Source: Pseudomonas sp. PB120 (GTDB lineage Bacteria > Pseudomonadota > Gammaproteobacteria > Pseudomonadales > Pseudomonadaceae). Taken from it: 64,000 bases of DNA. The notes beneath the pieces were generated by a model. It saw only the letters and a program-made list of their open reading frames with translations. It had not been told where the DNA came from and made no database searches. Shown here one piece after another: positions 49,208 to 58,065 of this stretch; position 1 is the first letter of the stretch, and each line of letters begins with the position of its first letter. A program made the position numbers and the translations under genes. The stretch spans positions 24,511 through 88,510 of the forward strand of contig NZ_RWIN01000111.1 in the NCBI RefSeq assembly GCF_009761815.1, given 5' to 3'.

Positions 49208-50389
49208 ATGCCCGATAACACCCTGCGCGCCCGTGACGAACTATTTTGGCAGACCTTTGCCGACCGCTATGCCGTCGAGCCCGGCCCGATCAACCTGGAA
49301 AACGGCTACTTCGGGCGCATGTCGCGCACGGTGGTCGAGGAATACCAGCACAACATCGAACTCATCAACCGTAGCAACTCGGTGCACGTACGCCAGCGGT
49401 TCGAACAGAGCGAAAGCCTGCAGATACGCGCACAACTGGCCGAGCTGATCAGCATGCCCGCCGAAACGGTCGCCCTCACCCGCAACGCCACAGAGGGTTT
49501 GCAATCGCTGATCCGCAACTACAACCTGCTCAAGCCAGGCGACCAGGTGCTGATCTGCGACCTGGAGTACGACACGGTCAAAGGCGCCATGCGCTGGCTG
49601 GCACACCATCGCGGTGTCGAATTGATCGAGATTGAACACGCCCACCCCGCCAGTTTCGACAGTTTGCTGGCCACTTACCGCGAAGCGTTCGAGCGTTATC
49701 CAAAGCTCAAACTGATGGCCCTGACCCATGTCACTCACCGCACCGGTCTGGTGATGCCGGTGAAAGCGATTGCCGCTGCCGCGAGGGAGCACGGCATCGA
49801 CGTGATCCTCGACGGTGCCCATGCACTGGGCCAACTCGAGTTCAACCTTGATGACCTGGGCATCGCGTTCGCGGGCTATAACCTGCATAAATGGATCGGC
49901 GCGCCGCTGACCCTGGGCTTCATCTACATCGCCCCGCATCGCCTGGCCGATATCGACCCGGACATGGGCGAAATGCACTTTCCGCTCACCGACATCCGGG
50001 CTCGCACCTCGTACAGCACGCCGAATATCCCGGCACTGCGCACCCTGCCACTGGTACTCGAAGAACATCACGCGATGGGCGGTGCCGCCGCCAAGGGTGC
50101 ACGGCTCAACTACCTGCGCAACCTGTGGGTGAGCGCGGTGCGGGACCTGCCAGGAATCGATGTCATGACCCCGGATGACCCGCGCCTTTATTGCTGCATC
50201 ACCTCGCTGCGTTTCACCCGGCATGATGATCAGCAGTTGATGGTCGAGCGGCTGCTCAACGAGTACAACCTGTTTACCGTGATGCGCAGTGGTGCCGCCT
50301 CCGGACCGTGCATCCGCATCACCCCAGGGCTGACCACGACGGCAGCAGATATCGAATTGCTGACCCGGGCGCTGACCGAACTGCGCTGA
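49208..50389 (+). CDS. Class V aminotransferase / isopenicillin-N-epimerase-like
   Basis: A 393-residue PLP enzyme of aspartate aminotransferase fold class V. The cofactor lysine is Lys228 in YNLHKWIGAPLTLGF, DGAHALGQ (202-209) carries the PLP Asp and His, and NATEGLQS (93-100) binds the phosphate. Relatives include isopenicillin-N epimerase and cysteine desulfurase-like enzymes; the substrate is undetermined. It is convergent with the intradiol dioxygenase gene (2-nt gap). Confidence 0.83.
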   Translation: MPDNTLRARDELFWQTFADRYAVEPGPINLENGYFGRMSRTVVEEYQHNIELINRSNSVHVRQRFEQSESLQIRAQLAELISMPAETVALTRNATEGLQSLIRNYNLLKPGDQVLICDLEYDTVKGAMRWLAHHRGVELIEIEHAHPASFDSLLATYREAFERYPKLKLMALTHVTHRTGLVMPVKAIAAAAREHGIDVILDGAHALGQLEFNLDDLGIAFAGYNLHKWIGAPLTLGFIYIAPHRLADIDPDMGEMHFPLTDIRARTSYSTPNIPALRTLPLVLEEHHAMGGAAAKGARLNYLRNLWVSAVRDLPGIDVMTPDDPRLYCCITSLRFTRHDDQQLMVERLLNEYNLFTVMRSGAASGPCIRITPGLTTTAADIELLTRALTELR

Positions 50390-50391
50390 CC

Positions 50392-51117
50392 TCACACGGT
50401 GTACTTGTCGAAGTCCTCCGGTTTGATCTGCGAAGAAGCGGCAAACGTGTCGATGCCGATGGTCATGTGCCCGAAGAAGCCGTCTTCTTTCGAATCTCGC
50501 CCGATGGGGTAAATGTTCAAGGTCGACGCTGCGCCACCCATGGCGCCATAGATAAAGTCCTGGTCGTTGGTCAGCGCGGCGATGCCGCGCCCCCTGTATT
50601 CCCGGTTGTTGAGCACCGACCTTGACGCCACTTCCGGAAAATACAGTTGGCCGACCCAGGCAACGTGTCGCTCATCGAGGAAATTGTTACCGGCGGTGAT
50701 GCGCACGGCGACGTGAATGTGCAGGGCGCGGCCCGCATAGAACCCTGGATAGATCGTGGTAAACCGCACGATGCCCTTCCGGTCCGTGAATTGGCCGCCA
50801 CGCAGGTAGGTATCGTCGTCGGTGCGCGGGATCGCGCCAATGTCACCGACGTCGACCTCCTTGTCCGGATTGACCTTGCTCCAGCCCGAATATGCGCCCC
50901 GCGCGTTGCAGTGCCAGATATCGACGATTGCACCGTTGACCGGCTCACCGGTCATTGCGTCGACGATGGTCAGGCGCAGGACCAAGGGAATGCCATCCAG
51001 GCCTTCGCTGATGTTTCGCCTGATCAGTTTCGGGTTTCGAAAATACGGGCCGGCGATCTGTTCGGGTGACAGCAGGTAAGCCGGTGATGCGGGTACAACG
51101 AGGGGGGTGTCGTCCAT
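50392..51117 (-). CDS. Intradiol ring-cleavage dioxygenase family protein
   Basis: A 241-residue Fe(III) dioxygenase of the protocatechuate/catechol type. Predicted ligands are Tyr76 (RGAYSGW), Tyr127 (PGFYAG), and His133 and His135 (ALHIHVAV). The N-terminal segment TPLVVPASPAYLLSPEQIAGPYF lacks the long linker of catechol dioxygenases. No pathway genes (pca, cat) adjoin it, so the substrate is unknown. Confidence 0.83.
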   Translation of the reverse strand: MDDTPLVVPASPAYLLSPEQIAGPYFRNPKLIRRNISEGLDGIPLVLRLTIVDAMTGEPVNGAIVDIWHCNARGAYSGWSKVNPDKEVDVGDIGAIPRTDDDTYLRGGQFTDRKGIVRFTTIYPGFYAGRALHIHVAVRITAGNNFLDERHVAWVGQLYFPEVASRSVLNNREYRGRGIAALTNDQDFIYGAMGGAASTLNIYPIGRDSKEDGFFGHMTIGIDTFAASSQIKPEDFDKYTV

Positions 51118-51221
51118 GACGTTCTCTCTTCCATAAGATGAACGCAGGGTAACGCCGCAAGAGTGGCGAGGTGCGGTAACTATGTATCGCAGGATGTCCT
51201 GTCTCTGCGATCAAAGATTAA

Positions 51222-51314
51222 TGTGTGGCGAGGGAGCTTGCTCCCGCTGGGTTGCGCAGCGCCCCCTTATCAGGGCCACTTCGTGGCCCAACGGGAGCAA
51301 GCTCCCTCGCCACA
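51222..51314. repeat. REP doublet (GGGAGCTTGCTCCC type)
   Basis: Inverted halves between the dioxygenase start and the eda terminator. Confidence 0.87.
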
Positions 51315-51339
51315 GATTCAGTGCCGGCCTTTCACGGGC

Positions 51340-51374
51340 AAAAAAAAACGGTGCACCGACCAAGCGCACCGTAA
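51340..51374 (-). terminator. Rho-independent terminator after eda
   Basis: ACGGTGC and GCACCGT form the stem; the minus strand continues into a long T-run. Confidence 0.75.
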
Positions 51375-51409
51375 AGCCGTAGAACACACAACGAGGTGTC
51401 GGGTGAAGA

Positions 51410-52075
51410 TCAGTCCAGCAGCGCCAAGGCCTCGGCGGTGCATTCCTGAATGCGGGCCCAGTCGCCGTTCTTGATCCATTCCGGATCCAGCATCCAGCTA
51501 CCGCCCACGCACATGACGTTTTTCAACGCCATGTAGCTCTTGATGTTGCCTGGACCGACGCCGCCGGTCGGGCAGAATTTCACTTCGCCAAACGGGCCGC
51601 CCAATGCCTTGATGGCCGCGACGCCGCCGCTGACTTCTGCCGGGAACAGCTTGAAGCGGCGATAGCCCAGGCCATAACCTTCCATGATGCCCGAGGCATT
51701 GCTGATGCCTGGCAACAGCGGAATCGGGCTCTCGACGCTGGCTTCCAGCAGGTCACGGGTGATGCCCGGCGTGACGATGAACTGCGAACCGGCGGCTTCG
51801 GCAGCGGCGAGCATGGTGCGGTCAAGCACGGTGCCAGCGCCGGTGACCAGCTCAGGACGCTGCTCGCGCAGGATCTGAATGGCCTTGAGGCCGAACTGCG
51901 AACGCAGCGTCACTTCCAGGGCGGTCAGGCCACCGGCTGCGAGGGCGTCAGCCAGCGGCAGAACATCTTGCTCGCGAGCGATGGTGATAACCGGCAGGAT
52001 CCGCGCTTTCGCACAGAGGCTGTCGATCAGGGCGACTTTGTCCGCCATGGAAACGGTCGGGGATGTGTTTGTCAT
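51410..52075 (-). CDS. eda: KDPG aldolase (2-dehydro-3-deoxyphosphogluconate aldolase)
   Basis: A 221-residue class I aldolase that splits 2-keto-3-deoxy-6-phosphogluconate into pyruvate and glyceraldehyde-3-phosphate, the last step of the Entner-Doudoroff pathway. The Schiff-base lysine is Lys142 in RRFKLFPAE, and the catalytic Glu is Glu54 in ALEVTLRS. ATG 52075 is 18 nt after the pgl stop and follows AAGGA. It is the third gene of zwf-pgl-eda. Confidence 0.95.
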   Translation of the reverse strand: MTNTSPTVSMADKVALIDSLCAKARILPVITIAREQDVLPLADALAAGGLTALEVTLRSQFGLKAIQILREQRPELVTGAGTVLDRTMLAAAEAAGSQFIVTPGITRDLLEASVESPIPLLPGISNASGIMEGYGLGYRRFKLFPAEVSGGVAAIKALGGPFGEVKFCPTGGVGPGNIKSYMALKNVMCVGGSWMLDPEWIKNGDWARIQECTAEALALLD

Positions 52076-52092
52076 AGCGGCTGATCCTTGGC

Positions 52093-52806
52093 TCATGGGC
52101 ACCAGTAAATCTCTAACGTAGGTTGCAGAAACGCGCGAATCGGCATGGCAGCGACATCATCGCTGGCCAATGCGGCACTCAGGGTGATCAGCTTGGACTG
52201 ACCGGAAATCGATAAAACTGTGTTCTTCGCCGACGCCAGCAGCGCACGGCTCATGGTCAGGCGTTGATGCGGCACAGTGGGCGCCAGCATCGGATAACAA
52301 CGACGTACACCATCAACCTTCAAGGCGTCGGCGAGGTTCGGGCTATTCGGGAACAGCGAAGCGGTGTGGCCGTCATCGCCCATGCCGAGGATCAGCACGT
52401 CGATCGGCGGCAACTCCGCCAGCAATCGGTCAGCCTGCTCGGCGGCGAGCTCGAGGTTCGCGGTCGCGCTGTACAGGCTCAGGAACTTCGCCTTGGCCGC
52501 CGGGCCTTGCAGCAGATAACGCTTGAGCAGCCCCGCATTGCTGTCGGCATGCTCAACCGGCACCCAGCGCTCGTCGGCCAGGGTGACCACCACCTTGGAC
52601 CAGTCCAGCTTCTGCTTGGACAGGTTCTGGAAAAAGGCTACCGGGCTGCGTCCACCGGACACCACCAGCGTCGCGGTACCGCGAGCGTCGATGGCGTCAC
52701 TCAGGTGCTTGGCGACATTCAGCGCCAACGCATCGGCCAGCAGCACCGGGCTTTTGAACTCATGGGCGCTGACGCCCTGAGGCAGTTGCAATTTAGATAT
52801 CGCCAT
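52093..52806 (-). CDS. pgl: 6-phosphogluconolactonase
   Basis: A 237-residue enzyme that hydrolyses 6-phosphoglucono-delta-lactone to 6-phosphogluconate. Family landmarks are LVVSGGRSPVAFFQNLS, TLADERWVP and LILGMGDDGHTASLFPNS. The start at 52806 lies within the end of zwf (14-nt overlap), so translation is coupled. Confidence 0.94.
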   Translation of the reverse strand: MAISKLQLPQGVSAHEFKSPVLLADALALNVAKHLSDAIDARGTATLVVSGGRSPVAFFQNLSKQKLDWSKVVVTLADERWVPVEHADSNAGLLKRYLLQGPAAKAKFLSLYSATANLELAAEQADRLLAELPPIDVLILGMGDDGHTASLFPNSPNLADALKVDGVRRCYPMLAPTVPHQRLTMSRALLASAKNTVLSISGQSKLITLSAALASDDVAAMPIRAFLQPTLEIYWCP

Positions 52807-54262
52807 ACCACGACCTCCCATCCCGCGTGATCAGAGCAATGGAGCTCATCGGTCCCCAGGACCCGGCCGCGTACGGCTTGGGCGCATCACCGGATTTTTT
52901 CCACCCGGCGATCAACTGGTCACACCACTTCCACGCGGCTTCGATTTCATCTTTACGGACAAACAGGTTCTGATTGCCGCGCATCACTTCCAGCAACAAA
53001 CGCTCGTAGGCATCGGGAATCCGCGCGCTGCGATACGTGTCGGAAAAATTCAGCTGCAACGGACCGCTGCGCAGCTGCATGCCCTTGTCCAGGCCTTGTT
53101 CCTTGGTCATCACGCGCAAGGAAATGCCTTCGTCCGGTTGCAGGCGGATAATCAGCTTGTTGCTGATTTGCAGGCGCTGCTCGGGAGCAAAGATGTAGTG
53201 CGACGGTTCCTTGAAATGGATGACGATCTGCGACAGCTTTTGCGGCATGCGCTTGCCGGTACGCAGGTAGAACGGCACGCCGGCCCAACGCCAGTTGCGG
53301 ATGTCGGCACGCAGGGCGACGAAGGTTTCGGTGTCGCTCTGGGTGTTGGAGTTTGGCTCTTCGAGGTAGCCCGGCACCGACTTGCCTTCGCTGTAACCGG
53401 CAATGTACTGGCCGCGTACCACCTGAGTAGTCAGGCCTTCCGGGCTGATCGGCGCCAGTGCCTTGAGCACTTTGACTTTTTCGTCACGAATGCTGTCGGC
53501 GGACAGGTCGGCCGGTGGGTCCATGGCGATCAGGCACAACAACTGGAGCAGGTGATTCTGGATCATGTCCCGCAGCTGTCCGGCCTTGTCGAAGTAGCCC
53601 CAACGGCCTTCGATCCCGACCTTCTCGGCCACGGTGATTTCCACGTGGGAGATGTAGTTCTGGTTCCACTGGGTTTCGAACAGGCTGTTGGCAAAACGCA
53701 GGGCGATCAGGTTTTGAACGGTCTCTTTGCCCAGGTAATGGTCGATGCGGTAAGTGCGGTTCTCCGGGAAGAACTGCGCCACGGCGTCGTTGACCTTGCG
53801 CGAGGATTCCAGGTCCGAACCGATGGGTTTTTCCAGAACCACGCGGGTGTTTTCCGTCAGGCCAACCTTGGCCAGGTTCTCGCAGATTGCGCCGTAGACG
53901 GCAGCCGGCGTGGCGAAGTAGGCGATCACGCGCTGGGCGGTGCCGGCCATCTCGGCCAGGGCCACATAGTCTTCGGCCTTGAGGAAGTCGACGTGCAAAT
54001 ACGTCAGTCGGCCCAGGAAACGTTCGACAACGGCTTCGTCCAGCTCCTTGGCGCCGACGTAGCGGCGCAACTCGGTCGCGATGAACGCCAGGTGTTCCTG
54101 TTCACTGCCGGGCTCACGGGCCAGCGCGATAATGCGCGTGTCCTCGTGCAGCAGGCCTGCGCCATCCAGTTGATAAAGGGCAGGAAACAGTTTGCGCAAG
54201 GCCAGGTCGCCAAGGGCGCCGAACAAGGCAAAGGTGCACGGTTCAACCGTAATCGAAGGCAT
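52793..54262 (-). CDS. zwf: Glucose-6-phosphate 1-dehydrogenase
   Basis: A 489-residue enzyme that oxidises glucose-6-phosphate to 6-phosphogluconolactone with NAD(P)+. The N-terminal dinucleotide motif is FGALGDLALRKLFPALY (about 13-29), and the active-site segment RIDHYLGKETVQNL (about 172-185) carries the catalytic His and Lys. It is the first gene of zwf-pgl-eda and divergent from hexR. A HexR-type operator lies 66 bp upstream, and an AAGAACAA motif sits before the start. Confidence 0.96.
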   Translation of the reverse strand: MPSITVEPCTFALFGALGDLALRKLFPALYQLDGAGLLHEDTRIIALAREPGSEQEHLAFIATELRRYVGAKELDEAVVERFLGRLTYLHVDFLKAEDYVALAEMAGTAQRVIAYFATPAAVYGAICENLAKVGLTENTRVVLEKPIGSDLESSRKVNDAVAQFFPENRTYRIDHYLGKETVQNLIALRFANSLFETQWNQNYISHVEITVAEKVGIEGRWGYFDKAGQLRDMIQNHLLQLLCLIAMDPPADLSADSIRDEKVKVLKALAPISPEGLTTQVVRGQYIAGYSEGKSVPGYLEEPNSNTQSDTETFVALRADIRNWRWAGVPFYLRTGKRMPQKLSQIVIHFKEPSHYIFAPEQRLQISNKLIIRLQPDEGISLRVMTKEQGLDKGMQLRSGPLQLNFSDTYRSARIPDAYERLLLEVMRGNQNLFVRKDEIEAAWKWCDQLIAGWKKSGDAPKPYAAGSWGPMSSIALITRDGRSWYGDI

Positions 54263-54267
54263 GATGT

Positions 54268-54275
54268 TTGTTCTT
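54268..54275 (-). promoter_or_regulatory. Crc/Hfq CA-type motif before zwf
   Basis: The minus strand reads AAGAACAA 5 nt before the ATG. Confidence 0.5.
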
Positions 54276-54327
54276 TTATCAAGTTAAGCTACAAATACCT
54301 TTTTTCAAGGCATCACTCAAGGGAAAA

Positions 54328-54343
54328 TGTAGTAATAACCACA
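54328..54343. promoter_or_regulatory. Candidate HexR operator
   Basis: TGTAGTAATAACCACA is an imperfect palindrome (one mismatch in the arms) of the type bound by HexR in front of zwf, between the divergent zwf and hexR genes. Confidence 0.7.
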
Positions 54344-54439
54344 ACATTTTCGCAAAATACAGATTCCGAGTGGTGGTCGGTCGGAGCCATCAGTAGGATA
54401 GGCCACCGCCACGGGCCGCATCAAAGGCCCAATTCGCAT

Positions 54440-54455
54440 AGCCGAGCGGCTTTTT
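54440..54455 (+). other. Terminator-like mini-hairpin in the hexR leader
   Basis: AGCC-GAGC-GGCT followed by TTTT ends about 23 nt before the hexR ATG. The stem is only 4-5 bp, so attenuation is possible but unproven. Confidence 0.35.
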
Positions 54456-54477
54456 GTAGGTGAATCAAGGAACATAT

Positions 54478-55347
54478 ATGGACCGCGTGCGAAATTTACT
54501 GGAACAGATCCAGAATCGCCTTGAAGACCTGAACAAGGCGGAACGCAAAGTCGCCGAAGTGATCCTGCTCAACCCACAGCAGGCCACCCGGTTCAGCATC
54601 GCCGCCCTCGCCCAGGCCTCAAAGGTCAGCGAGCCGACGGTCAACCGTTTCTGCCGTTCGTTCGGCGTCAGCGGCTACCCCGAGCTCAAGCTGCAACTGG
54701 CCCAAAGCCTGGCCAGTGGCGCGGCGTATGTCAGCCGCGCGGTCGAGGCCGACGACAATCCGGAAGCGTATACCAAGAAGATTTTCGGCAGCGCCATCGC
54801 GTCGCTGGACAGTGCCTTGCAGGCGCTGGACCCGAACCTCATCAGCCGCGCCGTCGACTTGCTGATCCAGGCCCGGCAGATCCACTTCTTCGGGCTCGGC
54901 GCCTCGGCTCCGGTGGCGCTGGATGCGCAGCACAAGTTCTTCCGCTTCAACCTGGCCGTCACCGCTCATGCGGATGTGTTGATGCAGCGCATGATTGCGT
55001 CGGTGGCCCACACGGGTGAACTGTTCGTCATCATCTCCTACACCGGCCGCACCCGCGAACTGGTGGAAGTGGCGCGCATTGCCCGGGAAAACGGCGCCTC
55101 TGTGTTGGGGCTGACCGCAGAGGGTTCTCCTTTGGCCAAGGCCAGCACGCTGAGCCTGAACATTCCGTTGCCGGAAGACACCGACATTTATATGCCGATG
55201 ACCTCGCGGATCATTCAGTTGACGGTGCTGGACGTGCTGGCTACCGGGATGACGTTGCGACGGGGCGTGGATTTCCAGCCGCATTTGCGCAAGATCAAAG
55301 AGAGTTTGAATGCTAGCCGGTATCCGGTTGGGGATGAGTTCAATTAG
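54478..55347 (+). CDS. hexR: HexR, RpiR-family regulator of glucose metabolism
   Basis: A 289-residue repressor with an N-terminal RpiR helix-turn-helix domain (about 1-77; AALAQASKVSEPTVNRFCRSFG) and a C-terminal SIS domain (about 125-255; GLGASAPVALDAQHKF and ISYTGRTRELVEVA) that senses KDPG. It represses zwf-pgl-eda and other Entner-Doudoroff genes. I start at ATG 54478 (MDRVRNLL), preceded by AAGGA. Confidence 0.95.
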   Translation: MDRVRNLLEQIQNRLEDLNKAERKVAEVILLNPQQATRFSIAALAQASKVSEPTVNRFCRSFGVSGYPELKLQLAQSLASGAAYVSRAVEADDNPEAYTKKIFGSAIASLDSALQALDPNLISRAVDLLIQARQIHFFGLGASAPVALDAQHKFFRFNLAVTAHADVLMQRMIASVAHTGELFVIISYTGRTRELVEVARIARENGASVLGLTAEGSPLAKASTLSLNIPLPEDTDIYMPMTSRIIQLTVLDVLATGMTLRRGVDFQPHLRKIKESLNASRYPVGDEFN

Positions 55348-55373
55348 CTGAACATCTCCGCTGACTGATATGG

Positions 55374-55489
55374 CCTCATCGTCGGAACGCCGCCCGGAGC
55401 CGGCTCACTCCTACAGGGTGTCGGTGGCGAACACATACTTTGTATTCGCTGAAGATCCAATGTGGAAGTGAGCCTGCTCGCGATGACGA
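55374..55489. repeat. Mixed REP doublet (tails outward)
   Basis: The left half is of the CGTCGGAACGCCGCCCGGAG type; the right half is AAGTGAGCCTGCTCGCGATG. The variants differ and the orientation is outward. Confidence 0.75.
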
Positions 55490-55514
55490 TAGATGAAGCA
55501 CCGCAATCTCAGAG

Positions 55515-56369
55515 CTAAACCCCCACCCGCGCCTGCAAACTCAAATGCGCTTTCTGCCCCGGCGCCAGGCTCAGGCTATCCGTCCCGCCGCTGGCCGCCT
55601 CTACGCAAACGAATTCAGATATCTCATTCCAGCTCACCCCCAATAACGGCCGCGAGCCCGGATGCCACACCACCGTGTCCGCATCGTCCCCTGTGTCGAT
55701 GCACAATTCCCGTTGCCACGCATGGTCCTTGAGCTGCAATTCGCCGTCATGCTGGAACACGCGCTGGCAGCCGCCATCGACTCGCAGCTCACCTTCCTGA
55801 TGACAAACCTGACGGCTCAACTGGTCATAACCTAGCGCGCCATCGAGCCCAGACAGCGCTACCTCACCGACATCACCAATACGCCAGTACGCGTGCAAGG
55901 CCTGGCTCAATTGGCAGGGCAGGCTGTCTTGATGCTCAGTGCTCAGGCGCAAATCCATGCGTTCGCCAAGATGTGCATGCAGGTCCACTTGCCAGTCGCA
56001 CAACTGCAGTTGCCAGTGCAGACGCACGCCCTCGTCGTCATGACTGCTGTCGATCAGCTTCCAGTCGAGCAGCCGCGCCCAGCCATGGGACGGCCACGCG
56101 TTTTCGCTCGGATGACGGCCATACCACGGCCAGCACACCGGTACGCCGCCGCGAATTGCGCCAACGTGCGGCCACTTCGCCGCGCACCACAGCCAGGGTT
56201 TCTGTCCCTTGGGCTGGAAGTGCAGCAATTGCGCACCCTGCCGACTGAACACCGCCTGACACAGCGGATGATCGATCACCAGCACATCGCGCAGTTGATA
56301 GCGCTCCCACGCAAACACCGGGCGTTCGCGCAAGGATTTGAAAAAGCGTTGCAGCGGATGCTCATGCAT
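55515..56369 (-). CDS. D-hexose-6-phosphate mutarotase (YeaD-like)
   Basis: A 284-residue aldose-1-epimerase-fold enzyme that interconverts hexose-6-phosphate anomers. Visible parts are GGVPVCWPWYGRHPSENAWPSHGWAR with the conserved Arg/His and SWNEISEFVCVEAA with the late Glu. It lies between hexR and oprB, as in other Pseudomonas, and would speed entry of glucose-6-phosphate into Zwf. Confidence 0.87.
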   Translation of the reverse strand: MHEHPLQRFFKSLRERPVFAWERYQLRDVLVIDHPLCQAVFSRQGAQLLHFQPKGQKPWLWCAAKWPHVGAIRGGVPVCWPWYGRHPSENAWPSHGWARLLDWKLIDSSHDDEGVRLHWQLQLCDWQVDLHAHLGERMDLRLSTEHQDSLPCQLSQALHAYWRIGDVGEVALSGLDGALGYDQLSRQVCHQEGELRVDGGCQRVFQHDGELQLKDHAWQRELCIDTGDDADTVVWHPGSRPLLGVSWNEISEFVCVEAASGGTDSLSLAPGQKAHLSLQARVGV

Positions 56370-56444
56370 GTGCCACGGTCCTGAAAATCATGGGTGTACT
56401 CGTCTAGCCAAACAGCTCGCCACACATGCGCTTTGGTACTTTCC

Positions 56445-56474
56445 AAAAAAAAGCGGACAGCCTGGGCTGTCCGC
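56445..56474 (-). terminator. Rho-independent terminator after oprB
   Basis: GCGGACAGCC and GGCTGTCCGC enclose TG; on the minus strand eight T follow. Confidence 0.9.
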
Positions 56475-56513
56475 AAATATGCGCACATTTGAGAGGAGCT
56501 TATCGCAACAGCG

Positions 56514-57860
56514 TTAGAACACCGACTGAATTTTCAGGCCGGCCACCAGCGCGTTGTCGACTTCATCCACACCGCCCGGGTGTGTGATGTATTGCAGGTT
56601 AGGACGTACGGTCAGCCAGTTGGTGACGTGGAAGCCATAGTTGAGCTCGTAGTTGTACTCGGTCTCGCGCAGCGGCGAGAACAATGGATCTTCGTAGTCG
56701 CTGACGCCATTCACAGCGTTGACCGCTTCGGCGTTTTTCTTCACGTCATCGTTGACATGGATACGGGCGAAACCGATACCGACGTCATCTTTAGGACGTG
56801 CGTCGAACGGGCCCTTGTACACAAACATCAGCGACTGATAGTTGTCGACGATGTTGGTGTCCTTGTCGTGGAACGTGGCGTTGGCTGCAACGTTCAGACC
56901 GCGAGTCGCATCACCGTTGTGGCTGGTGAGTTGTTGCTGTGCAACGAACCAGTAGCCGGATTTGCTGTTGTGGCTGCGGTAAGCATTGCCGCTGGTTGCC
57001 GCGTCATTACCGTTGTCGTCTTCACGGACGTCGTCGGCCTTGGCGGTGCTTTTGTAGTAACCGACACGGTATTCGCCCGGCAGGTTGTTCGGGTTAGGCA
57101 ACCAGACCAGTTCGACCGGCAAGACGGTGCCTTCCGTACCGCTGCCGCTGAGCTTGAAGCCGTTACCGTGCTCCAGCTGAGTCGGGTTCTGATTGTACGC
57201 GCCGATTTGCGCATAGAACTCAGGCGAGATGTTGTACTTCACGCGCAGCGCAGCCTGGCTGATCGGCCAGTTGTACCAGATGTTGGTCGCCCAGTTACCC
57301 ACTTGGGAACCGCAGAACGCCAGGTTCTGGAACTCGCACGGAAAGGTGTTGAAGTCTTCGCCTTCGCCGAAGTAACCGGCCTTGACGTCCAGTTTGCCGT
57401 CGAAGAACTGGTGCTTGATCCACAACTGGGTCAGACGAACCATGTGGCCACGACCGTAGACTTCCTGGGAGGAACTCAAGGTGCCGGCACGCGGGTCGCC
57501 GACACGGTCGTTGGAGATGTTTTCACCGTTACGGTTGGTCAGCTGGATCTTGGCCTGGGTGTTATCCCAGCCCAGCAGTTTTTGCAGGTCCAGTGCCGCG
57601 CCGAGGCCGAACTGGTCGGCGTAACGTGCGGTCTTGTCGTCGTTGAAGCCGCCGTGCAGGTTGCCGCCCACTTCACCGACATAGTCCATCTTGATGTCGA
57701 TACCCTGCTCGATCAGCTTGGTCCGCTCGCCGCCCCAATCCCCGGTCATCCATTCGGAATCAGCGCTGAACGCGTCAGCCGCGTGCACACTGCCAGCCAG
57801 CATCATCGCCGCAACGGCAGACAGTTGGCAGATAAGCTGAGCGTTGTTGTTCTTCTTCAT
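56514..57860 (-). CDS. oprB: Carbohydrate-selective porin OprB
   Basis: A 448-residue outer-membrane beta-barrel with a signal peptide (about 1-27, ending SVHAADAF). Typical features are the early WMTGDWGGERTKLIEQGIDIKMDYVGEVG and the C-terminal aromatic end LKIQSVF. It lets glucose and other sugars cross the outer membrane. It precedes the mutarotase gene and follows the gts genes on the same strand. A CA-type motif (57879-57886) lies before its start. Confidence 0.93.
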   Translation of the reverse strand: MKKNNNAQLICQLSAVAAMMLAGSVHAADAFSADSEWMTGDWGGERTKLIEQGIDIKMDYVGEVGGNLHGGFNDDKTARYADQFGLGAALDLQKLLGWDNTQAKIQLTNRNGENISNDRVGDPRAGTLSSSQEVYGRGHMVRLTQLWIKHQFFDGKLDVKAGYFGEGEDFNTFPCEFQNLAFCGSQVGNWATNIWYNWPISQAALRVKYNISPEFYAQIGAYNQNPTQLEHGNGFKLSGSGTEGTVLPVELVWLPNPNNLPGEYRVGYYKSTAKADDVREDDNGNDAATSGNAYRSHNSKSGYWFVAQQQLTSHNGDATRGLNVAANATFHDKDTNIVDNYQSLMFVYKGPFDARPKDDVGIGFARIHVNDDVKKNAEAVNAVNGVSDYEDPLFSPLRETEYNYELNYGFHVTNWLTVRPNLQYITHPGGVDEVDNALVAGLKIQSVF

Positions 57861-57878
57861 CCCTACATCCTCGTTTTA

Positions 57879-57886
57879 TTGTTATT
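57879..57886 (-). promoter_or_regulatory. Crc/Hfq CA-type motif before oprB
   Basis: The minus strand reads AATAACAA about 18 nt before the ATG, upstream of the GAGG Shine-Dalgarno. Confidence 0.5.
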
Positions 57887-57951
57887 AACTGTTTTTATCT
57901 AACGCGGTTACATCAGTTGCGAAGAGCGACAGACCGCTCACCGCATATCCC

Positions 57952-58055
57952 CCCTGTAGGAGCGAGCTCGCTCGCGAAAAACCTCATGACGACGCGTTAA
58001 ATCAGACAGTCCGCGTTATCGTTAACGTCCATCGCGAGCATGCTCGCTCCTACAG
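57952..58055. repeat. REP doublet (GCGAGCTCGCTCGC variant)
   Basis: TGTAGGAGCGAGCTCGCTCG and the inverse GCGAGCATGCTCGCTCC; both loops deviate from the common CTTG/CAAG. Confidence 0.82.
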
Positions 58056-58065
58056 TTTTTGATCT

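Noticed and set aside
53096..54463. 455-residue plus-strand frame opposite zwf
   Set aside because: Antisense shadow of a highly conserved zwf gene.
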